This document shows, piece by piece, positions 48,048 to 57,226 of a DNA stretch of 64,000 bases; within the stretch, counting starts at the first letter, position 1, and every line of letters begins with the position of its first letter. The position numbers and the translations under genes are program-made. Location of the stretch: the NCBI RefSeq assembly GCF_003931565.1, contig NZ_RRYI01000004.1, forward strand, positions 496,001 through 560,000, in the 5' to 3' direction. The notes beneath the pieces are model-generated. The model had not been told where the DNA came from. It was given only the letters and a program-made list of their open reading frames with translations, and ran no database searches. This DNA is from Caulobacter sp. 602-1. Lineage in GTDB: Bacteria > Pseudomonadota > Alphaproteobacteria > Caulobacterales > Caulobacteraceae.

Positions 48048-50170
48048 CGCAAAGCGTCCAGATAGCGCCGGCCGCGTGCGTCGGCCGGATCGCGGCGACT
48101 GACGGCGGCGGGCGGGCGCTCCAGCGCGGTCCAGAGCAGGGCGCGCAGCTTGCGGCGGCAGTCCTGGCACCGGGGTTCGTTGCGGACCGTGTCGATCGCG
48201 GCCGACAGGGCCAGCGGATCGGCCAGGCGCTTTTGGTTGGCGTTCACCCAGCGGGCCAAGGCGTCGAGCTGGAGCGGGGCGTCGGGCCGATCGCCCAGCG
48301 CGCGCCAGACCTCGACGGCCGGCGTGTCGGCGGGATCGCGCGTCGCCGGCGCGAGGTGACCCGGCGCGATGCCCTCGCGCTTGCCGGTCAGGCGGCGGGA
48401 CAGGTCGACCGGCGGCAGCTTCGGCGGCGTGCGCGCCAGGAAGATGCGTCCGGCCTGCTGGGCGGTCTTCAGCAGGTTCAGGGCCTTGTAGGCGTGGGGC
48501 AGGGCGTCCTTCGGCTTGCCCTGGCGCAGGGCGCGCTCGGAATCCCACATGGCGTCCAGCGCCTGGGCCAGGGTCGAGCGCGTGCCCGGGTCGAACAGCG
48601 TCGCGGCGTCGCCGGTATCGTGGGCGTGACCGTATTTGGCGACGACGTCGGTCATGTCGTTGAGATTGGCCCCGCCCCCATGATCGTGGCCGTCATCGTC
48701 GTCGTGATGCGCCTCGGCCTTGGCGGGCGTGGCGGCGGGCGCATCGTCCGTCGGCAGGGCGGGCGCGTCGTTGGTCGGCAGGTCGAGGCCGCCGCCGCTT
48801 TCGCCTTCCGCCTTCTCGCCCATGAACTGACCATAGCGCAGCCGCAGCTGGGCCTGGTCGGCGCCCAGGCTGTTCGAGCGGCTCAGAAAGGCGTCGGGCG
48901 TGATCTTGCCGCGCTGGGCGATCAGGGCCTCGGCGTCGATGATGATCTGGCGCTGGCTGCGGAAATAGACGGGCATGACCTGCTTGGCCATGCCGTCCAG
49001 GCCGTCGGCCAGGCCCATGGCGGCGGGCCAGCGCAGGATGACGCTAGGACCCTCGACCGTGTGGCGTCGCGGGACGCGGTTATCGCCGACGACCAGCTGG
49101 ACGATCATGTCGCCGCCCGGCGCCAGGCCTTCGCGCGCCAGGTCCAGCGCGGCGGTGAAGCGTTTGAGCCGCCCGGCGCCCTGGCCGCTCAGGGGCTGGG
49201 TCCGCTGGGCGGTGGTGATGTTCTCCCCTTCGCCCTTGGTGACGGTGATGCGCAGCTGGGCGGCGCCGTCGACGCCGTAGTCGTCGCGGACCTCGAACAC
49301 CGGCGACCAGCGGGTTTGGCCGGGCGCGATCAGGGTCAGCGAACTGTCGGGCGTCACGACGCGGACGACGGGCGGTGCGTCGGGGATGATCTCAAGGCGG
49401 TGCAGGCGCTGGCGGGCCAGTCCAGGGGCTTCAACGCGATAGAGCGCCGACCGCTCGAACGCACGCCCCCCCAGCCAGCGTCCGCCGTCGCTGCGCAGCG
49501 ACAGCGAGGCCTCGCCTGGGAAGTTGAGGCTGGCGGCGTCGGGATGCGGGCGGAAGCTCACCGTCCACTCGATGCGCGACCCCTCCGGAGCCCGCGCGTC
49601 CAGGCCGCCCTGATCGTAGGGGCGCTGGCCGGTATAGGCCGGCGGCGTGATCCGCAGCTTGGCGTTGGTGACCTTGGGCGCGCCGGGCGCCGCCGCGGTT
49701 TCGGCTTCCTCTGGGCCGAGAGCGACGCCCGATGCGGGCGGCCAGAACAAGGCGGCGAGGATCACGAGCGCGCCAAAGCCGGCGGTCCAGGGGATCCAGC
49801 GACGGGACCAGTCGGGCCGCAGGTCCACGGCGGCGGCTTCGGCGAGACGCGCCTCGAGGCGGGCGCGCTGCAGGGCGACCAGGCCGTCGACGGCGGGCCG
49901 AAACAGGAGGTCGCTGCTGTCCTCCAGACCTGGGGCGCGCGCGTCGAGGGCGGCGGTGAGCCAGGTCTGATCGAAACGGCTCGCGCGGCGCATCGCGATC
50001 CCGGCCAGGACGAGCGCGCCGACGACGAGCACGGCTATGGCCCCGACGCCCTGGAACCAGCGCAGGCCCAGCGCGGCGAGCGCCAGGACGACGGGCAGGC
50101 CGACGGCGACCGTGTCGAGAACAGCCCGCTGTCGAGCCGCGCGCGGATGGTGGGCGAGGGCGGCGATCAT
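48044..50170 (-). CDS. DUF4175-family membrane protein
   Basis: 708 residues. Two or three N-terminal membrane segments (VAVGLPVVLALAALGLRWFQ; AIAVLVVGALVLAGIAM; a third near residue 135), followed by a large soluble region with LRITPPAYTGQRPYDQGG, typical of DUF4175 proteins of alphaproteobacteria. Near residue 490 lies a His/Asp-rich stretch, HHDDDDGHDHGG, that may bind metal or be a flexible linker. Starts and stops overlap both neighbours by four bases. The function of the family is not established; the operon suggests envelope maintenance. Confidence 0.82.
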   Translation of the reverse strand: MIAALAHHPRAARQRAVLDTVAVGLPVVLALAALGLRWFQGVGAIAVLVVGALVLAGIAMRRASRFDQTWLTAALDARAPGLEDSSDLLFRPAVDGLVALQRARLEARLAEAAAVDLRPDWSRRWIPWTAGFGALVILAALFWPPASGVALGPEEAETAAAPGAPKVTNAKLRITPPAYTGQRPYDQGGLDARAPEGSRIEWTVSFRPHPDAASLNFPGEASLSLRSDGGRWLGGRAFERSALYRVEAPGLARQRLHRLEIIPDAPPVVRVVTPDSSLTLIAPGQTRWSPVFEVRDDYGVDGAAQLRITVTKGEGENITTAQRTQPLSGQGAGRLKRFTAALDLAREGLAPGGDMIVQLVVGDNRVPRRHTVEGPSVILRWPAAMGLADGLDGMAKQVMPVYFRSQRQIIIDAEALIAQRGKITPDAFLSRSNSLGADQAQLRLRYGQFMGEKAEGESGGGLDLPTNDAPALPTDDAPAATPAKAEAHHDDDDGHDHGGGANLNDMTDVVAKYGHAHDTGDAATLFDPGTRSTLAQALDAMWDSERALRQGKPKDALPHAYKALNLLKTAQQAGRIFLARTPPKLPPVDLSRRLTGKREGIAPGHLAPATRDPADTPAVEVWRALGDRPDAPLQLDALARWVNANQKRLADPLALSAAIDTVRNEPRCQDCRRKLRALLWTALERPPAAVSRRDPADARGRRYLDALR

Positions 50171-51321
50171 GCGGCCACCGGACGGTCACGCCGTGTCGCC
50201 AGCCAGCGCTCGACGGTGAAAATCAGGGCGATGATCAGGGCCAGCCAAGGCTTCAGGCTGACGGGATGCGGATTGTAAGCCAAGCCGCCCGCCGCCGGAC
50301 GGACGCTCGGGGCATAGTCGGTCGCCGCGACCCGACTTGGCGCGGGCGGCGGGGCCAGCAGCGTCCACAGCTGCTCGGGGAAGTTCGGCTCGACCAAGCC
50401 CGGCATGGCGCTGGGTTCGAGCGGACGGGTCAGGCGCAACACGCGGCCCTTTCCGAAGCGGCCAGCCGTGGCCAGCGGCGCGCCGTCGGCGTCGCGCCAG
50501 ATCGCGGGCTGCGCGCCTTCGACGGGCGAGGGGGCGTCTCGGGCCAGCAAGGCGACGCCGCCGGTCTCGATCCAGTCGAGAACGGGCGCGGGCATGGGCG
50601 CGTCGGAGAGCCAGATGAGATAGCGCGCCGTCCCCGGCACGGGACTGTCGGTCGGCGCGGCGTCGAAGGCGGGCGGCTTGCCGGCCTCGGCGAAGGCGGT
50701 CGCCGCCGCGCGGAAGTAGCCGACCGCGCGTTCGCTGGCCGGGGCGTAGCGGACGGTCAGCGCCGGGGGCGCTGGCGCGGTGACGGTCTTCGAGCGCGCA
50801 GCCGCCGCGCCGATCCGCCAATCCACTTTGCGCGACAGGTAAAGCCGTTCGGCATCGCCGCGCACTTCCGGCGGCGCGACAATCGTGATGGGTGCCTTGC
50901 CGGGCGTCTCGGCGTCCAATTGGCGCACGAGGCTGGCGAAGTCCGCCGACGGCGCGGGAGGTGGACGGTCGAGGCCGGGGTAGCCCGGCGCGAGCCACAC
51001 GCGCCGCTCGCCATGGTCCGGGACGCTGCTGGCGTCGACCCCGGGCGAGACGGCGACCACGGGCCGGCCGTCGCTCGTCGGCCGTAGCACCGGCTCGGCC
51101 AGAGCCAACACGATCGCGGCGACCAGGGCGATGCGCGCCGCCAGCAGCAGCCGCTCGTCGAGGCGCAGTCGCTGGACGGGCTTGGGTTTCGGGTTCAGCC
51201 AGCGCAGGGCGGCGAAGTCGATGACTTGCGTCTCGGTGCGGCGGGCGATGTGGATCGCCAGCGGGACCAGGACCGCGAGCAGGGCGCCGAGCGCGGCGGG
51301 GGCGAGCAGGACGGGGATCAT
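50167..51321 (-). CDS. BatA-like membrane protein (aerotolerance N-terminal domain)
   Basis: 384 residues. The N-terminus LLAPAALGALLAVLVPLAIH with IARRTETQVIDFAALRWL and LDERLLLAARIALVAAIVLA is the BatA/aerotolerance regulator N-terminal domain (two membrane helices with a charged loop). The rest is predicted to be extracytoplasmic, with a C-terminal helix (LALIIALIFTVERWL). There is no VWA MIDAS motif. It overlaps the DUF58 gene by four bases. In MoxR operons such proteins assemble with DUF58 proteins at the membrane. Confidence 0.8.
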   Translation of the reverse strand: MIPVLLAPAALGALLAVLVPLAIHIARRTETQVIDFAALRWLNPKPKPVQRLRLDERLLLAARIALVAAIVLALAEPVLRPTSDGRPVVAVSPGVDASSVPDHGERRVWLAPGYPGLDRPPPAPSADFASLVRQLDAETPGKAPITIVAPPEVRGDAERLYLSRKVDWRIGAAAARSKTVTAPAPPALTVRYAPASERAVGYFRAAATAFAEAGKPPAFDAAPTDSPVPGTARYLIWLSDAPMPAPVLDWIETGGVALLARDAPSPVEGAQPAIWRDADGAPLATAGRFGKGRVLRLTRPLEPSAMPGLVEPNFPEQLWTLLAPPPAPSRVAATDYAPSVRPAAGGLAYNPHPVSLKPWLALIIALIFTVERWLATRRDRPVAA

Positions 51322-52205
51322 CCGCGCGTCGCCGGGCGGGAGAGATCCTGGATCGGCTGGTCAGGATCCCGATCGCTGAAGTGTTCGACGAACCGCGCGC
51401 CCTTGGCCTCCAGCCGCGCGCGCAGAGCGGCGCGAGCCTCGGCGAAGCGCGTCAGGAAGTCGGCGCGCAGGCCGCGGCCGTCGCCGGCCAGTGCGATGTC
51501 GCTCTCCGGATCGCGGAACAGCAGGCTCCGATCGAACGGGAAGTCGCGCTCGTCGCCGGTCAGGAGTTGGACGAACGAGACGTCGCGACCGGACGCGGCC
51601 AGCCGTTCGGCGGCCGCGACACAGGTGTCGTCGAAGCCGTCGGAGATGAAGATCGCCAGGTCGCCGGGCGCGATCCGTTCGCCCAGCAGCTTCAGGTCCC
51701 GCTCCCACTGGGGGACGCTCTCGGGCCGCAGGGGACCCAGCGCCAGGCGGATGCGGTCGCGATGGCGGCTGTCGCTGGAGGGCGGCAGAACGATCGCGCC
51801 CTCGGCCTGGGCGACGATCACCCCGAAGCGGTCGCCCTGCTGGAGCGCGACCTCGATGATCGCGGCGGTCAGGCGGCGGGCAGCGTCGAAGCGCGTCCAG
51901 CTAGGCTTGGCGAGATCGGTCTGGCCCATGGAGGCGCTGGCGTCCAGCACGACCCAGATCGCCACGGGGCTCTCACGCTCGGCGTCGCGGACGAAGAACT
52001 TGTCCGAGCGCGAATAGAGTTTCCAGTCGATGCGCCGCAGGTCGTCGCCACGCTCGTAGGCGCGGTACTGGGCGAACTCCATGGCCCCGCCGCGATTGCG
52101 GCTGGCGTGGTGGCCATCCCCGTTCAGCACCGCGGCCGCGCGCGGCGTCAGCGACAGACGTCGCAGACGGCTACGCAGGTCCGGGGGCAGGTCGAACGGG
52201 GACAT
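51318..52205 (-). CDS. DUF58 (VWA-like) protein
   Basis: 295 residues. The DUF58 signature is present: EFAQYRAYERGDDLRRIDWK followed by a SDKFFVRDAERE block and the VWA-like strand WVVLDASASM with a partial MIDAS (DxSxS). A later LAIFISDGFDDTC continues the VWA fold. These proteins are the usual partners and clients of MoxR ATPases. It sits six bases after the MoxR gene and overlaps the BatA-like gene by four bases. Cytoplasmic or membrane-peripheral. Confidence 0.88.
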   Translation of the reverse strand: MSPFDLPPDLRSRLRRLSLTPRAAAVLNGDGHHASRNRGGAMEFAQYRAYERGDDLRRIDWKLYSRSDKFFVRDAERESPVAIWVVLDASASMGQTDLAKPSWTRFDAARRLTAAIIEVALQQGDRFGVIVAQAEGAIVLPPSSDSRHRDRIRLALGPLRPESVPQWERDLKLLGERIAPGDLAIFISDGFDDTCVAAAERLAASGRDVSFVQLLTGDERDFPFDRSLLFRDPESDIALAGDGRGLRADFLTRFAEARAALRARLEAKGARFVEHFSDRDPDQPIQDLSRPATRG

Positions 52206-52211
52206 TGTCTG

Positions 52212-53213
52212 CTAGTCGCGCGCCGGCGCGGGCAGGGCGGCCAGTAGGGCGGCGACCACGTCGTCGGTCGACTTGCGTTCGGCCTCCGCGGCGAAGGACA
52301 AGAGGATGCGGTGGCGCATGACCGGCGCGGCCAGGGCCTTGACGTCTTCACGCGTGGCGGCCAGGCGTCCGTGCAGCAGGGCGCGGGCCTTGGCGGCCAG
52401 CACCAGGGCCTGACCAGCGCGGGGGCCAGCGCCCCAGCGGACGTAGTCCTGGACGGCGGCGGGGGCGTACGGCCCGGGCCGGGTGCCGCGGACCAGCGCG
52501 GTGATCCAGGTCAGCAGGCCATCGCTGACATGGACCTGACGAACCCACGTCTGCAGCTCGACGATGTCGGCCCCCGTCATCACAGCCGCCGGCGCGGCGA
52601 TCGCGCCGCCGGTGGTCAGGGTCAGGATGGCGCGCTCTTCCTCGGCGGTCGGATAGCCGACGCGGATGTTGAGGAGGAAGCGATCGAGCTGGGCCTCGGG
52701 CAGGGGGTACGTGCCGGCCTGCTCCAGAGGGTTCTGGGTGGCCAGCACGAAGAACGGCTCGGACAGCCGGTGGGTGACGCCGGCGTAGCTGACCTGGTGC
52801 TCCTGCATGGCCTCCAGCAGGGCGGCCTGGGTCTTGGGCGGCGTGCGGTTCAGTTCGTCGGCCAGCAGCAGGTGGGTGAAGACCGGCCCTGGCTGGAAGC
52901 GGAAGTGACGGTGGCCGGTGCCATGGTCCTCTTCCAGCACCTCGGTGCCCAGGATGTCGCTGGGCATCAGGTCGGGTGTGAACTGCACGCGGCGGAAGTC
53001 CAGCGACAGCGCCTGGCCCAGGGTGCGGACCAGCAGGGTCTTGCCCAGGCCCGGCACGCCCTCGATCAGGCAGTGACCACCGGCCAGCAGACCGATCAGC
53101 AACTGCTCGACGACCTCGTCCTGGCCGACGATGGCCTGACCGATGGCGGCGCGCAGCTGGCCCAGGCGCTCGAGCTTGGCCGCGATGTCGGCTTCGGTGG
53201 GGGTGACGCTCAT
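52212..53213 (-). CDS. MoxR-family AAA+ ATPase
   Basis: 333 residues. Walker A is EGVPGLGKTLLVRTLGQAL near residue 55, Walker B LLLADELNRTPPKTQAALLE, sensor 1 region FFVLATQNPLEQAGTYPLPE with the arginine finger in AQLDRFLLNI, and a C-terminal lid ending in a basic helix (LLSFAAEAERKSTDDVV). It is a chaperone-like ATPase that in other systems inserts metals or assembles VWA-protein complexes. It is central in this operon, 28 bases downstream of the DUF4159 gene. Confidence 0.93.
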   Translation of the reverse strand: MSVTPTEADIAAKLERLGQLRAAIGQAIVGQDEVVEQLLIGLLAGGHCLIEGVPGLGKTLLVRTLGQALSLDFRRVQFTPDLMPSDILGTEVLEEDHGTGHRHFRFQPGPVFTHLLLADELNRTPPKTQAALLEAMQEHQVSYAGVTHRLSEPFFVLATQNPLEQAGTYPLPEAQLDRFLLNIRVGYPTAEEERAILTLTTGGAIAAPAAVMTGADIVELQTWVRQVHVSDGLLTWITALVRGTRPGPYAPAAVQDYVRWGAGPRAGQALVLAAKARALLHGRLAATREDVKALAAPVMRHRILLSFAAEAERKSTDDVVAALLAALPAPARD

Positions 53214-53241
53214 CGGAACTCCGGACAGGTCGTAAAGCGGA

Positions 53242-53961
53242 TCAGGCCGTTAGGGCGTAGAGGACGATGTTGACCGCGAACCTGGTGTTGTCCTCGGCCA
53301 GGAAGCGCTTGTTGCGCCAGTCGTAATCCCACTCGCAGCCGTAATCCTTGTTGCTGTAGAGCACCCCGAGGCGCCCGTTGATCTCGATGCCCTTGAGGTA
53401 GTCATGGACGAGATCGTCGCCCCATCCGTTCAGCTCGAAGCTGGTGGCGGGCGGGCCGTCGAACTTGAAGAAGCTGCGATAGATCGGATGGTCCTTGGCC
53501 AGCTTCTTCAGGGCGTCGCCGCCGAACAGCTTGGCCATCTGACGCTCGAACGACTTGGCGAACAGGCCGTCGATGTCGTGGTTGCAGTCGTCGACCAGGA
53601 CGAAGCCGCCATTGCGGACGTAGCGCTGGAAGTTCGCGGCCTCGGCCGGGCTGAACTCGACCAGCTTGTGGCCGGCCAGATAGCAGAACGGCGCGGTCAG
53701 CATGGCCGGGTCCGAGAGGCGCACGACGCGCTCCTCGGTGTCCACGCGCAGGTTGGTGTAGTCGACCAGCGAGGTCAGGATGTTGGACGGCATCCGCTGG
53801 TCGACGTCCCAGTCGCCGGAATCGTAGCGCAGGCGCGTGAACCAGAAATCGTAGGTCGGCGCCGCCTGGACGGCCGACGGGCGGCTGGCGAGCCAGCTTC
53901 CCATCGCGCCGCCCGCCAGCAGACGCAGGCACTCGGTACGCGTTACGCTTCTACTCGGCAT
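53242..53961 (-). CDS. DUF4159-family secreted protein
   Basis: 239 residues. The N-terminus TRTECLRLLAGGAMGSWLAS ends near AVQAAP and looks like a signal peptide. DUF4159 features follow: TYDFWFTRLRYDSGDWDVDQ, PFCYLAGHKLVEFSPAEAAN, YVRNGGFVLVDDCNHDIDG and a C-terminal RFAVNIVLYALT. DUF4159 domains have a glutamine-amidotransferase-like fold without known activity. Here the domain is stand-alone, whereas in many relatives it is fused to a BatA-type membrane protein. It lies eight bases after tldE, within one transcript. Confidence 0.82.
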   Translation of the reverse strand: MPSRSVTRTECLRLLAGGAMGSWLASRPSAVQAAPTYDFWFTRLRYDSGDWDVDQRMPSNILTSLVDYTNLRVDTEERVVRLSDPAMLTAPFCYLAGHKLVEFSPAEAANFQRYVRNGGFVLVDDCNHDIDGLFAKSFERQMAKLFGGDALKKLAKDHPIYRSFFKFDGPPATSFELNGWGDDLVHDYLKGIEINGRLGVLYSNKDYGCEWDYDWRNKRFLAEDNTRFAVNIVLYALTA

Positions 53962-53969
53962 GTCGAACG

Positions 53970-55301
53970 TCAGACGGCGTCCGACAGTGAGGTGAAGGTG
54001 AAGTCCCGCAGGCGCATGGCGGGGATCATCATCTGCATGCGACCGCCTTCGCTGACGCGGACCGGGCGGCCCAGGTCATCGATGTTGTTCAGCATGATCA
54101 CCGGCGACTCGTTGAAGCGGAAGTTCTTCACCGGATGCTTCAACTGGCCGTTCTCGATGTAGAAGGTGCCGTCGCGGGTCAGGCCGGTCAGCAGCACGGT
54201 CTGCGGGTCGACCATGCGGATATACCAGGTGCGGGTCACCAGGATGCCGCGCTCGGTCTCGCGCACCAGGTCGGCGGTCGATTTCGTGCCGCCCGACATG
54301 ACGATATTGCCCGGTCGGCCGGTGACCTTCTTGCCCTGCTTCTGGGCCCAGTAGGGGCTGTAGAGCAGGTTGGCGATCTTGCCGTTCTCGACCAGAGGCA
54401 TGCGCTCGCGCGGACGGCCCTGTTCGTCCCACGGAAACACCGGCAGTTCCTTGTCCCAGGGGTCGGCCATGAAGGTGACGCGCGGATCGAAGACCTGTTC
54501 GCCCAGCTTGTTGCCGCCGCCCTTCTTGGACAGGAAGCTGCGGCCCTCGTCGGCCTGACGGGCGTCGAAATAGTTGAACATGAACGAGATCAGGCCCGAC
54601 GCCGCGTTCGGCTCCAGGATCACCGTGTACTTGCCCGGTTCCAGCGCCTGGGCCTCGGCCGAGGCGCTGGCCTTGCGCATGGCGATCTCGATGTCGCTGG
54701 CCGGCTTGAAGGCGCTGGAGTCTTGCAGGTTGCGGGCGACCCAGCCCGAGCCCTTGCCGTCGGCCGTCCGCACCGTGCAGGTGTAGTCCATCTGGGTGGC
54801 GCGCTGATAGCCGAACGCACCCTTGCTGTTGGCGAAGGCCACGAAGCTCTGCTCGTCCTGCAGGAAGCCGGCGGCGACCAGGTTCTGGGCGCGGCACGGG
54901 GCGATCGAGGCGCGAGCGACCTCGGCCCGCTGGTCGGGCGTGATCGCAGCGGTCGCGGCGCTGAAGGTGTCGCTCGGCTTGTAGGTCGTGGCCTCGACGG
55001 CGGGGACGAACTCGGGGTTCTCGGGCGCCAGCTTGGCCAGCTCCTCGGCGCGCTTGACCACGCGGGCCAAGGCCGAGTCCGAGAACTCGTTGATCGTCGC
55101 GGTGCCGACGCGGCGTCCGAAGGCGACGGTGACGGCCAGGTCGATATTGCTGACGACGCCACTGGTGGAGACGTTGTTCAGGGCGAAGCGGATATTGCCC
55201 TCGATCGAACCGGTCAGCTGCGCGGTGCACTCATCGGCCGTCGACAGCTTGATGACTTTCGCGAGGATCGTCTTGGCCTCGGCTTCGGTCATGATGCTCA
55301 T
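53970..55301 (-). CDS. TldE/PmbA-type metallopeptidase partner subunit
   Basis: 443 residues of the TldD/PmbA family. It aligns with the non-catalytic TldE subunit: no HExxxH motif is present, and the C-terminal block LENGKIANLLYSPYWAQKQG with GRPGNIVMSGGTKSTADLV and TFYIENGQLKHPVKNFRFNE is characteristic. No signal peptide is visible, although its partner has a Tat signal. TldD-TldE heterodimers degrade unfolded or antibiotic-related peptides inside a closed chamber. It starts 22 bases after tldD. Confidence 0.86.
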   Translation of the reverse strand: MSIMTEAEAKTILAKVIKLSTADECTAQLTGSIEGNIRFALNNVSTSGVVSNIDLAVTVAFGRRVGTATINEFSDSALARVVKRAEELAKLAPENPEFVPAVEATTYKPSDTFSAATAAITPDQRAEVARASIAPCRAQNLVAAGFLQDEQSFVAFANSKGAFGYQRATQMDYTCTVRTADGKGSGWVARNLQDSSAFKPASDIEIAMRKASASAEAQALEPGKYTVILEPNAASGLISFMFNYFDARQADEGRSFLSKKGGGNKLGEQVFDPRVTFMADPWDKELPVFPWDEQGRPRERMPLVENGKIANLLYSPYWAQKQGKKVTGRPGNIVMSGGTKSTADLVRETERGILVTRTWYIRMVDPQTVLLTGLTRDGTFYIENGQLKHPVKNFRFNESPVIMLNNIDDLGRPVRVSEGGRMQMMIPAMRLRDFTFTSLSDAV

Positions 55302-55323
55302 TGGATAATCTTCCCCGAACCGA

Positions 55324-56970
55324 TCAACCGAGCGAACGCGCGGTGTTGATGACGTTGATGCCGTTGAACCGCGTGGTCGACGAGCCGTGGCTCACGGCCG
55401 AGACCTGGCTGGGCTGGCCCTTGCCGTCGAAGAAGGAACCGAACAGGCGATAGTCGCGCTCGTCGCAGATCGCCGAGCAGGCGTTCCAGAACTCGGGCGT
55501 GCGCATCTGGTAGGCGACGTCTTCCAGAGGCTGGGTGATCTTGCCGTTCTTGATCTCGTAGAACAGCGTACCGCCGAACTGGGCGTTGTAGCGCTGCTGG
55601 TCGATCGAGAACGAGCCGCGGCCCAGAATGTAGATGCCGTCCTCGACGCCCGCGATCATGTCGTTGAGGCTGAGCGGCGTCTTGCCCGGCTGCAGCGAGA
55701 CGTTGGGCATCCGCTGGAATTGCACCGTCGACCAGGAGTCGGCGTAGGAGCAGCCGTCGCTCTCGGTCTTGCCCAGGATATGGGCCTGGTCGCGGGTGGC
55801 CTGGTAGTCAACCAGCTTGCCGTCCTGGATCAGCGGCCATTGCTTGGTCTTGACGCCTTCGTCGTCGAAGCCGACGGCCCCCAGGCTGCCCGGTTGCAGC
55901 TTGTCGGCCATGATGTTGACGAGGTCGCTGCCGTACTTGAAGTGCGCGGCGCGCTTGTCCAGCGTGGCGAAGCTGGTGCCTGCGTAATTGGCCTCGTAGC
56001 CCAGCACGCGGTCGAGCTCCAGCGGGTGGCCGATCGACTCGTGGATGGTCAGGCCCAGGTGGTTGGGATCCAGGACCAGATCGTAGCGGCCCGGCTTGAC
56101 CGACTTGGCGGTCAGCTTCTCGCGCGCCTGCACGGCGGCAGCCTGGGCGTCCTCGACCATGTCGTAGGACCGGCCGTAGCTGATGATGCCGTTGGGCGAG
56201 AGCGTCTTGTCCTTGGCCTGCGGGTCCAGATACTCGTAGCCCATGCCCATCGGGGCCGAGAGGCCCTCGCGCGAGCGGAACTTGCCGGTGGCCTTGTCGA
56301 CGGCGGTGACCGTGAACGGCGACCAGATGCGGTGGACGTCCTGGTCGATGTACGAGCCGTCCGTGCTGGCGAAGTACTTCTGCTCGTTGATCAGGAACAG
56401 GCTGGAATTGACGAAGTTGGCGCCCGCCTTCAGGGCCGCGCCATTGACCCGCATCAGCAGGTCGACCTTTTCCTGCAGCGAGACCTCCATGCCGTTGCGG
56501 CGCAGCGGCGTCGCCCACTTCACCTCGCCGACGCCCTTGGTCGGGGCCAGCTGCACGGGAGCGGTCTGGTTCTTGGCGTTGGCCTTGGCGATGGCGACCG
56601 CCAGGCGGGCGGTGTCGGCCACCGCCTCCGCCGAGAGGCTGTTGGTGGCCGCGAAGCCCCAGGCGCCGCCGGCGATGACGCGCACGCCGACGCCGCTGGA
56701 TTCGGTGTTGGTCACGCCCTGCACATTGGCTTCGCGCGTCTGAATGAACTGGCGCAGGTAGCGGCCCACGCGCACGTCGCAATAGCTGGCCCCGGCGGCC
56801 TTGGCGGCGCTCATGGCCGCGTCGGCCAGGCGCTTCTTGACCGCCACGTCGAGGGACTCGACCAGCTGTTCGGCGGCGATGGCGCGGCCGAAGCCGGGCA
56901 GCAGAACACCGCCGGCGCCGATCCCGCAGGCGGCAAGGAACTGACGTCTATCCAAGTTTCTTCTCCCCAA
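55324..56970 (-). CDS. tldD: Tat-exported TldD metallopeptidase
   Basis: 548 residues. The N-terminus LDRRQFLAACGIGAGGVLLP is a twin-arginine signal ending near AIAAE, so it is probably exported; most TldD proteins are cytoplasmic. The zinc motif is intact: LTIHESIGHPLELDR (HExxxH), with the third ligand expected in the C-terminal SDGCSYADSW region. GVRVIAGGAWGFAATNSLS is the substrate-channel loop common to the family. First gene of a minus-strand operon of eight. The 256 bases upstream to the LysR gene should hold both divergent promoters, but no consensus stands out. Confidence 0.88.
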   Translation of the reverse strand: MGRRNLDRRQFLAACGIGAGGVLLPGFGRAIAAEQLVESLDVAVKKRLADAAMSAAKAAGASYCDVRVGRYLRQFIQTREANVQGVTNTESSGVGVRVIAGGAWGFAATNSLSAEAVADTARLAVAIAKANAKNQTAPVQLAPTKGVGEVKWATPLRRNGMEVSLQEKVDLLMRVNGAALKAGANFVNSSLFLINEQKYFASTDGSYIDQDVHRIWSPFTVTAVDKATGKFRSREGLSAPMGMGYEYLDPQAKDKTLSPNGIISYGRSYDMVEDAQAAAVQAREKLTAKSVKPGRYDLVLDPNHLGLTIHESIGHPLELDRVLGYEANYAGTSFATLDKRAAHFKYGSDLVNIMADKLQPGSLGAVGFDDEGVKTKQWPLIQDGKLVDYQATRDQAHILGKTESDGCSYADSWSTVQFQRMPNVSLQPGKTPLSLNDMIAGVEDGIYILGRGSFSIDQQRYNAQFGGTLFYEIKNGKITQPLEDVAYQMRTPEFWNACSAICDERDYRLFGSFFDGKGQPSQVSAVSHGSSTTRFNGINVINTARSLG

Positions 56971-57226
56971 CGGCCCAAAAACACAGGCGCTCGCGTGACC
57001 CCCCGCGCGCGGGAATCTCGCGCGAACGAAGTTCTGTAGCGCCCCGCCGCCGAGGTCAAATCTTTCCCGTATATTGTAGTCGATATGATCGGATTACGCG
57101 CATTGGCGACCAAGCGCGACGCAACGTCACCTCCCGCGTCCCGAACCGGGGCTGACCGCGAAGGCGTGGCCTAGGGTGTCGCGTCCCGGCTATAACGCCA
57201 GGGACTCGGGAACAGGGACGGGCGTC

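Noticed and set aside
48233..50278. 681-codon plus-strand frame opposite the DUF4175 gene
   Set aside because: Antisense shadow without motifs; the minus strand has coupled, family-matching genes throughout.
54135..57039. Two long plus-strand frames opposite tldE and tldD
   Set aside because: Same reason: Gly/Ala/Val/Arg-rich shadow translations, while the minus-strand proteins match known families end to end.
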